Shown here in pieces: positions 44,560-49,712 of a stretch of DNA of 49,712 nt. The translations under genes and the position numbers were made by a program. How positions within the stretch are numbered: position 1 is the first letter of the stretch; each line of letters opens with the position of its first letter. Under the pieces are notes generated by a model. It was given only the letters and a program-made list of their open reading frames with translations, had not been told where the DNA came from and searched no databases. This DNA comes from Pseudomonadota bacterium (GTDB taxonomy: Bacteria; Pseudomonadota; Alphaproteobacteria; Caulobacterales; Caulobacteraceae). The stretch is from NCBI GenBank assembly GCA_018241995.1, contig JAFECT010000018.1, positions 1-49,712 of the forward strand. Reading direction: 5' to 3'.

Positions 44560-45488
44560 GCGCCCTGCAGGCCGCCCTGGTCGTCGCGCGGTTCACGCAC
44601 TACGCCGCCCTGACGCTGGCGTTCGGCGCGGCCCTGTTCCCGCTCTACGCCTACGGGCCCGACGCCGGCCTGCGCGCGCGGGCGGGACGGAGCATGGCCG
44701 GGTTGATGCCCGCCTGCGCCGCCGTGGCCCTGGTCAGCGGCCTGGGCTGGCTGGCCGTTTCGGCCGCGACCATGGCCGACGATCCGGCCGCCGCGGTCGA
44801 TCCGACGACGCTTCGGCTCATCCTGACCGAGATGGACTTCGGTCGCATCTGGGCGGTGCGGATGGCCCTGGCGGCGCTGCTGGTCGTCGCGAGCCTGTGG
44901 GGCAGGGGGACGCCCGGCCGGCTTAGGCTTGCGCCGCCGCTGCTCTCGGGCCTGCTTCTGGTTTCGGTGGCGGCGACCGGCCACGGGATCAGCGGGCCAG
45001 AGGGCCTGGGCGTCTGGCACGGCCTAGCCGACGGGGCGCACCTGCTGGCCGCGGGGGCGTGGCTGGGGGCGCTGGTTCCGCTTGCGATGCTGGCGAGGCC
45101 TGAACCCGGCGCCACGCCGGACGCCGTGGCCGAGCTCGCCCGGATGCTCGCCCGGTTCTCGAAGGTCGGCTACCTCGCGGTGGCGACCCTGGTGGCGACG
45201 GGTCTGGTCAATGCCTGGCTGCTGGTCGGGTCGGTCGAGGGACTGGTCGCCACCGCCTATGGCCGCGTGCTCCTGGTCAAGCTGGCGCTGTTCGCGGCCA
45301 TGCTGGGGTTCGCGGCGGCCAACCGCTTCAAGCTGACGCCCGCTCTGGCAGGCCTGGCCTACGGAGACAACGCGCGGCCCCTGCTGGGGCGGTTGCGCCG
45401 GCATGTGATGGCCGAACAGGCCCTGGGGCTCATGATCCTGGCAGCGGTGAGCCTGCTGGGAACGCTGGCGCCTCCGGCCTCCGCCTAG
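44556..45488 (+). CDS. copD: Copper-resistance membrane protein CopD
   Basis: 310 residues with about eight TM helices, starting at a GTG overlapping the copC stop (GTGA). Family marks: VVARFTHYAALTLAFGAALFP near the start, DFGRIWAVRMALAALL, GVWHGLADGAHLLAAGAWLGAL and LLVKLALFAAMLGFAAANRFKLTP. Several His and Asp residues lie in helices, as expected for copper transfer across the inner membrane. Confidence 0.93.
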   Translation: MSALQAALVVARFTHYAALTLAFGAALFPLYAYGPDAGLRARAGRSMAGLMPACAAVALVSGLGWLAVSAATMADDPAAAVDPTTLRLILTEMDFGRIWAVRMALAALLVVASLWGRGTPGRLRLAPPLLSGLLLVSVAATGHGISGPEGLGVWHGLADGAHLLAAGAWLGALVPLAMLARPEPGATPDAVAELARMLARFSKVGYLAVATLVATGLVNAWLLVGSVEGLVATAYGRVLLVKLALFAAMLGFAAANRFKLTPALAGLAYGDNARPLLGRLRRHVMAEQALGLMILAAVSLLGTLAPPASA

Positions 45489-45558
45489 CGCATGTCGTGC
45501 AAAGGGTCGGGCGACCGGCGAGAAGGCTCCGCCCCAAGGCGAAGCCCCGGCGCGATGC

Positions 45559-46095
45559 TCAATAGACGTGCTCGATCCGGTCGATGACGTATCCGTCGGA
45601 CAGATCGACCAGCAGCACGTCGGCGCCGACCCATACCCAGGCGCAGCCCGGGGGCGGCGCGGGCAGGCCATAGTCGCGATAGTCGTGCATGACGTAGCGC
45701 CGGAAGAACATCGGCAGCAACTCGCCCAGCGACCAGTGCCGGCCGCGATACGGGATCGGCACGGAATAGTAGCCGTAGCCCGGAGCGTAATAGTAGTTCA
45801 CCCGGGGCCCATGATAGCCGCGGAAGCGGGGACTGGTGCGCCACCAGGCCGGGTTGGAGCGCCAGATCGTGCTCGACGCGGCCGAGGGATGGCCGCCGCG
45901 CCATTCGCTTCGTTGCTGCGCGTGCTGCGCCGCGTCCCGCCTGGGAAGGCGACCGGTCCGCGCGTTTCGGGTCGATGCCGGGCCGGACTGCTCGCCGGGC
46001 TTGCGCTGATGCGGGTCGCCCTGGGCGAACGCCGCGACGGGTGCGACCAGGCAGGCCACGGCGCCGGCCGTGAGCAGCAGGCGTTTGACGGTCAT
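45559..46095 (-). CDS. RcnB family periplasmic protein
   Basis: 178 residues. A signal peptide (AGAVACLVAPVAAFAQG) and a basic, low-complexity stretch precede the RcnB-like C-terminus: WSLGELLPMFFRRYVMHDYRDYGLPAPPPGCAWVWVGADVLLVDLSDGYVIDRI. RcnB modulates nickel/cobalt export in E. coli; the metal here is not known. The start overlaps the stop of the upstream gene (ATGA). Confidence 0.88.
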   Translation of the reverse strand: MTVKRLLLTAGAVACLVAPVAAFAQGDPHQRKPGEQSGPASTRNARTGRLPRRDAAQHAQQRSEWRGGHPSAASSTIWRSNPAWWRTSPRFRGYHGPRVNYYYAPGYGYYSVPIPYRGRHWSLGELLPMFFRRYVMHDYRDYGLPAPPPGCAWVWVGADVLLVDLSDGYVIDRIEHVY

Positions 46096-46355
46096 GCGGA
46101 AGACCTTTCCGAGAAATGCGCTTCGACGTCCTGGATCAGCGCACGGACCGCGGGCCGGGTCGGCTCGACCGGGCGCTCGACCAGGGCCGCGCCCTTCAGG
46201 CGGGCGTAGCCGCCGAGCATGGAAAGATGATTGGCGATGCGATGATCGGCCTCTTTGAGCAGGCTCCAGTCATCGGCGTCAGCCAGGGCGTCGATCAGAA
46301 TGCGCCGGGCGGGGCCGGTCGGTCGGGACTCGGAACAGGTCAACTCCTGGTTCAT
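46092..46355 (-). CDS. Orphan histidine-kinase-like dimerisation fragment
   Basis: 87 residues. LLKEADHRIANHLSMLGGYARL resembles the H box of HisKA_2/HWE kinases (E-x-x-H-R-x-x-N). A second helix, RPAVRALIQDVEAHF, follows. There is no ATPase domain, and translation runs into the RcnB gene. GGAG precedes the ATG. It may be a stand-alone phosphoacceptor, like ChpT-type proteins in principle, or a decayed kinase. Confidence 0.6.
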   Translation of the reverse strand: MNQELTCSESRPTGPARRILIDALADADDWSLLKEADHRIANHLSMLGGYARLKGAALVERPVEPTRPAVRALIQDVEAHFSERSSA

Positions 46356-46751
46356 GGCCGTCTCCGGTTCCGGAGGCCCGCGGACGCAGGCGACCGATGG
46401 CGGCAGTTGGCCGACCCGGCCGCGGAGCCGCCTTGATCCGCGTCAAGGCCGTCGCCGCGAGCTATGGCCCTCTCGCGGGCGCGCCCCCCGCGTCATTTTG
46501 ACCCAACCTATGTTAAGGTCGGCTCTGAGCGGCGCGCCCCGGCGGCGAGGTTTCTGAATCTATTCGTGTTCGCGCAGGGGCGCCTGGCGGGGCGCAACGT
46601 CTCCGTTTTCGCGCCCGGCCGTTCGCCTCAGGCGGGATATGTTGACAGGGCCGGCGCGCCGGGACGTAGCTCGCCTGTGGGGCGTGCAGCCGGGGCTATC
46701 GGCGTCGTCGGGCCTGCCACGCGAATTGGATCATCCGGCAAGGAGGGTGCG
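46356..46751. promoter_or_regulatory. Intergenic region between RcnB operon and gene at 46752
   Basis: A 396-bp gap. It contains FixK-like box 2 at 46433-46446, a GANTC at 46556-46560 and nothing coding that I can support. A frame open from 46464 is only the upstream extension of the gene at 46752. Confidence 0.5.
46433..46446. promoter_or_regulatory. FNR/FixK-type box 2
   Basis: TTGATCCGCGTCAA is a strong match and is part of a longer symmetric unit CCTTGATCCGCGTCAAGG. Its centre is 84 bases upstream of the ATG at 46355, which heads the RcnB operon. Confidence 0.65.
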
Positions 46752-46925
46752 GTGCATCGCTTTGTCCTCCAGGCGAACATCGAGCGCTTCCAGGCGCTGA
46801 TCGAACGCGAGACCGACCCCGCGCAGAAGGCGCGACTGCAGCAGCTGCTGGAAGCGGAGCTCAAGGCCCTGGCGGCCCTCGATCACGCCGAACACGCCGG
46901 TCACGCGCCGGAGCCGAAGGCCTAG
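46752..46925 (+). CDS. Small conserved hypothetical protein, 57 residues
   Basis: A GTG start with a strong AAGGAGGG upstream. The product begins VHRFVLQANIERFQALIERETDPAQKARLQQLLEAE: one amphipathic helix pair, common as a tiny orphan protein in alphaproteobacteria. The tail is His/Glu/Ala-rich. No known role. Confidence 0.75.
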   Translation: MHRFVLQANIERFQALIERETDPAQKARLQQLLEAELKALAALDHAEHAGHAPEPKA

Positions 46926-46967
46926 GCGCGAGCGAGCGCTTGCGCTTAGCGCCTGGGTTCCCCGCGC

Positions 46968-47534
46968 CTATTGGCGTGGGTGGATCCTGGATATCTTCGA
47001 GCCTTCCAGGCTGACGCCGGCCATCAGGCCCTTCTGATTGAACACGAAGGCGTAGGCGTCGTCCTTGAGCGTGGTGGACGACAGGTTCCTGGCCACGCCC
47101 TCGTCCACCACCACGACGGTCGGCCCCACGCCGATCTCCCAGCCCTGGGAGCGATGGATGTACTCCACCGCCTTGGGCGTCATCAGGAACACGACATAAC
47201 CGTAGGACTGCGCGCCCGCCTGCAGGCCCCAGGAGCCGGTGACGGAGTTGTAGTAGCCGTCGACCTTGCCGCCCTGCAGCAGCTCGCCGTCGCCGAAGGC
47301 GCCGCCGATGATCAGGCCGCCCTTGACGATCTTGGGGAAGATCAGGATGGCGCGTGCGTGCTTGCCGATCAGGGCCGCGGTCGGGTTGGTGCGATAGAGC
47401 GTCTGCAGCGCCCGGCTGGAGTCACGCTGGATGTCGCCGGCGCTCGCCGCCTGGGCGTGATCCGGGAAGAGTGCAGAGCCCAGGCCGGCGGTGGCGAGGG
47501 CGGCTGCGAATGCGATGGCTCGAATGGGCGTCAT
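46968..47534 (-). CDS. YSC84/SYLF domain lipid-binding protein
   Basis: 188 residues. A signal peptide (MTPIRAIAFAAALATAGLGS...AQAA) is followed by the SYLF domain: KHARAILIFPKIVKGGLIIGGAFGDGELL, SVTGSWGLQAGAQSYGYVVFLM and GPTVVVVDEGVARNLSSTTL. The family binds lipids or membranes and is often stress-linked in bacteria. GGGAG precedes the ATG. A FixK-like box lies upstream at 47643. Confidence 0.9.
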   Translation of the reverse strand: MTPIRAIAFAAALATAGLGSALFPDHAQAASAGDIQRDSSRALQTLYRTNPTAALIGKHARAILIFPKIVKGGLIIGGAFGDGELLQGGKVDGYYNSVTGSWGLQAGAQSYGYVVFLMTPKAVEYIHRSQGWEIGVGPTVVVVDEGVARNLSSTTLKDDAYAFVFNQKGLMAGVSLEGSKISRIHPRQ

Positions 47535-47642
47535 GCCGATGCTCCCTGCGAAGGCAGAACCTCGCGGGGCGCGGGCGCAAGCGCGCACGCATCGCGAAAT
47601 CCATGTCGCGGGACAGGGTGATCGCGGCCGCGCGCGGCGGCC

Positions 47643-47656
47643 TTGACCTCAATCAA
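47643..47656. promoter_or_regulatory. FNR/FixK-type box 3
   Basis: TTGACCTCAATCAA matches TTGAY-N4-RTCAA, in the context CCTTGA-N6-TCAA. Its centre is 115 bases upstream of the SYLF gene start; the other neighbour, sppA, ends here, so the SYLF gene is the only plausible target. Confidence 0.6.
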
Positions 47657-47682
47657 TCGCAGCGGCGCAGTCGCCCGCCGGC

Positions 47683-49476
47683 TCAGTCGCGGGGCAGCTC
47701 GCGCGGCGCCAGCACCGCGGCGTGGCTCTGGCTGCGCAGGCGGGACTCGGCGGCCTTGTCGAGCAGGGCCGAGGCGCGCGGGTCGGCCATGATCCAGCCG
47801 GCGGCGGCCAGCACCTTCATCGAACTCTCGGCGCCGCCCATGCCGTGCGACAGCGACTCCCAGAAGCCCTTCTGGCGCGGGAAGCTCTTGAACTTCACGT
47901 CCTCCGAGGCCGGGATCTTGGCCAGGGCCTTGGCCTTGTCGACCGCCTCGTAGAAGCCGCCGATCTCGTCGACCAGGCCCAGCGGCTTGGCCTGGGCGCC
48001 GGTCCAGACGCGGCCCTTGGCGATCTCGCGCACGCGGGCCTCGGGGATGTTGCGGCCCACCGACACGCGGTGCACGAAGCCGTTGTAGATGTGGTCCATC
48101 CAGCCCGCGAACGCCGCGCGCTGGGCCGGGGTGAATTCCTTGGAGCCGGAGAAGGCGTCCGAATAGCCGCCGCCGACGCTGACGTCCTTCATGTCCACGC
48201 CGAAGCGGGCCAGGGCGTCGCCGATGGCGAACTTGCCGCCGTAGACGCCGATCGAGCCGGTCAGGGTCGAGGGCTGGGCGACGATGGCGGAGGCGTCCGA
48301 CGAAATCCAGTAGCCGCCCGAGGCCGCGTAGGCGCCCATGGACACGACCACCGGCTTGCCCGCCGCCTTGGCCGCGCGCATGGCCGCCAGGATCTGTTCG
48401 GACGCGGTGTCGGACCCGCCGGGCGAGGAGACGCGGAAGACGATGGCCTTCACGTCCTTGTCCTTGATCGCGGAATAGAACGCCTTGGCGGTGTCGTCGG
48501 AATAGACGTTGGAGTCCTGGGCGAAGGGCGAGCCCGAGCCGTGGCCGGTGACGATGGCGCCCTCGGCGCCGATCACCGCGATGGTCGAGGCGCCCTTGTT
48601 GGCGGGGCGCACGACGGCGGCGTAGTCCTCGAAGTCGACGATCTGGGCGTCCTCGCCGGCGCGGGCCTTCAGCGAGGCTTCCGCGTCGTGGACCTGGCCC
48701 AGCCGATCGACCAGATGCTTGGTGACGGCTTCGTCGGCGGAGTAGGGGCCGGCCTCGATCACGGCCTTCAGCGACTTGGCGTCGAGCTTGCGGTCCTCGG
48801 CGGCCGCGCCGATGGCGGTGTCGTAAACCGAGCCCATCCAGCCCAGCGTCGCCTCGCGGTGGGCGGGGGTGTAGTCGTCGTGCAGGTACGGATTGACCGC
48901 GTTCTTGTACTCGTAGCGCTGCTCGTAGTCGGCCTTCACGCCGTACTTGTCGAAGGCGCGCTTCAGGAACATCTCGGAGGTGGAGACGCCGGTGGCCTGG
49001 AACGAGCTGTCCGGCTGCATCCAGATCTCGCCGGTGGCGGCGCCGACCTCGTAGGACGAGATCACCAGGCCCGAGGGATAGAGGCCTTGGCTGTGCGCCA
49101 TGATCGGCTTGCCGGCGCGGCGGAAGTGGATGAAGGCCAGGCGCAGCTCATCGGCCGTGGCCGGCGTGATGCCGCCCTCCGGCAGGCGCACCAAGAGCGA
49201 CTTCACCCGGTCGTCGGTCTCGGCGTAGCGCAGGGTCTGGATGACCTTCAGCACCGACAGCTTGCTGGACGAGAAGAAGCTCGGGGTCGCGGGATCCTGG
49301 TCGGTGAGGCCGGAGCGAAGGTCCAGTTCCAGCACGGTCGGGTGGTGCAGCGAGGCGCGTTCCGAGGCGCTGGACAGCGAACTCGCCACCGACACCGCCA
49401 GGAACAGGAAGAAGGCGCCCACGAACAGCACCAGGCCCGCGAACACGCCGGCCACCGTGATCAGAAACTGCTTCAT
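47683..49476 (-). CDS. sppA: Signal peptide peptidase SppA, 67K type
   Basis: 597 residues, membrane-anchored by one N-terminal helix (FLITVAGVFAGLVLFVGAFFLFLAV). Two tandem ClpP-fold halves: the N-terminal half gives the catalytic Lys191 (YEYKNAVNPYLHDDYTP) and the C-terminal half the nucleophile Ser386 (GAYAASGGYWISS). This matches E. coli SppA's Lys209/Ser409 layout. It degrades cleaved signal peptides in the membrane. The ATG at 49476 is used here; a TTG at 49488 adds four residues. Confidence 0.95.
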   Translation of the reverse strand: MKQFLITVAGVFAGLVLFVGAFFLFLAVSVASSLSSASERASLHHPTVLELDLRSGLTDQDPATPSFFSSSKLSVLKVIQTLRYAETDDRVKSLLVRLPEGGITPATADELRLAFIHFRRAGKPIMAHSQGLYPSGLVISSYEVGAATGEIWMQPDSSFQATGVSTSEMFLKRAFDKYGVKADYEQRYEYKNAVNPYLHDDYTPAHREATLGWMGSVYDTAIGAAAEDRKLDAKSLKAVIEAGPYSADEAVTKHLVDRLGQVHDAEASLKARAGEDAQIVDFEDYAAVVRPANKGASTIAVIGAEGAIVTGHGSGSPFAQDSNVYSDDTAKAFYSAIKDKDVKAIVFRVSSPGGSDTASEQILAAMRAAKAAGKPVVVSMGAYAASGGYWISSDASAIVAQPSTLTGSIGVYGGKFAIGDALARFGVDMKDVSVGGGYSDAFSGSKEFTPAQRAAFAGWMDHIYNGFVHRVSVGRNIPEARVREIAKGRVWTGAQAKPLGLVDEIGGFYEAVDKAKALAKIPASEDVKFKSFPRQKGFWESLSHGMGGAESSMKVLAAAGWIMADPRASALLDKAAESRLRSQSHAAVLAPRELPRD

Positions 49477-49652
49477 GGATACGCCCAAGCCACCTCAAAG
49501 TCCCCGCCTCGACCATAGGGCGCCGGGGGTAACGGTCAAATGAAGAGGCCTTAAGGCGCGCAAGGCCCACGCGTTTCCCGCTCCAGGCGTTGCCGCTTTG
49601 GCACAACTCGCGCGGGGCGCGAGCCTTAACAGCTCAACGCTCTCAGAACTCT

Positions 49653-49712
49653 CGTCATCCTCGGAGCGGAGGGAGCGCAAGCGACCGGAGACCCGAGGAC
49701 CCATATGTGGAC
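49653..49712. repeat. Intergenic repeat, family A (cut by window end)
   Basis: The last 60 bases start with CGTCATCCTCGGAGCGGAG and continue with ACCGGAGACCCGAGGACCCA, matching the left arm at 2968. The remaining part lies outside the window. Confidence 0.75.

Overview
The window is about 50 kb of GC-rich (roughly 70 %) alphaproteobacterial chromosome, most likely from the Caulobacteraceae (Caulobacter/Phenylobacterium type). The evidence is a near-identical CtrA master regulator ending in Ala-Ala, a MucR-family regulator, a six-TM DivJ-type histidine kinase, two DUF2336 proteins and CcrM-type GANTC sites upstream of ctrA. No rRNA, tRNA, CRISPR array or prophage was recognised. Most of the window is ordinary, densely packed chromosome; the accessory signal lies in repeats, one small gene cassette and a copper/metal island.

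Layout. 0-3.3 kb: an MDR oxidoreductase, a TonB-C-like protein and a LysE exporter, bracketed by two opposite-facing copies of a palindromic intergenic repeat (family A). 3.3-7.3 kb: ctrA, divergent from cysK, then a DUF2336 protein and mucR. 7.3-11.1 kb: a PAS protein convergent with sufE, and a soluble histidine kinase divergent from a DivJ-like membrane kinase. 11-19.2 kb: envelope and housekeeping genes (two exported hypotheticals, DUF1491, GNAT, small proteins, prfC, a beta-lactamase-fold hydrolase in an operon with a GntR/FCD regulator). 19.2-25.3 kb: two more TonB-C-like proteins (one with three tandem modules), lipoproteins, a TPR protein and a second DUF2336 protein. 25.4-28.4 kb: a NMT1/SsuA-type ABC importer operon whose binding-protein and ATPase genes are separated by a DUF559 nuclease-fold gene inside long terminal inverted repeats. 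29-39.8 kb: YcgN, a class A PBP, an ABC-F ATPase, a DnaJ-class chaperone, a PepSY / response regulator / PhoQ-like kinase operon, a large unrecognised protein and CcmI. 39.8-47.6 kb: metal and copper island (CsoR plus outer-membrane protein, divergent copper P-type ATPase, Cys-rich small protein, CopC-CopD, RcnB, an orphan phosphoacceptor-like fragment, a small conserved protein, a SYLF protein). 47.7-49.5 kb: sppA.

How it fits together. ctrA has an exceptional cluster of five GANTC sites upstream plus a CtrA-like TTAA-N6-TTAA box, which fits methylation-gated and autoregulated transcription; the DivJ-like kinase would act upstream of CtrA through DivK in the known Caulobacter circuit. In the metal island, two CsoR-type boxes sit between csoR and the copper ATPase, and three FNR/FixK-type palindromes (TTGA-N6-TCAA) lie upstream of copCD/the Cys-rich gene, the RcnB operon and the SYLF gene. 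This suggests that copper handling there is tied to low-oxygen regulation. The best candidate for an undescribed system is the DUF559 cassette at 26904-27440: a single Vsr-like endonuclease-fold gene between 48-bp perfect inverted repeats, inserted in an operon, with a gene-less relative of the same repeat at 19631-19780.
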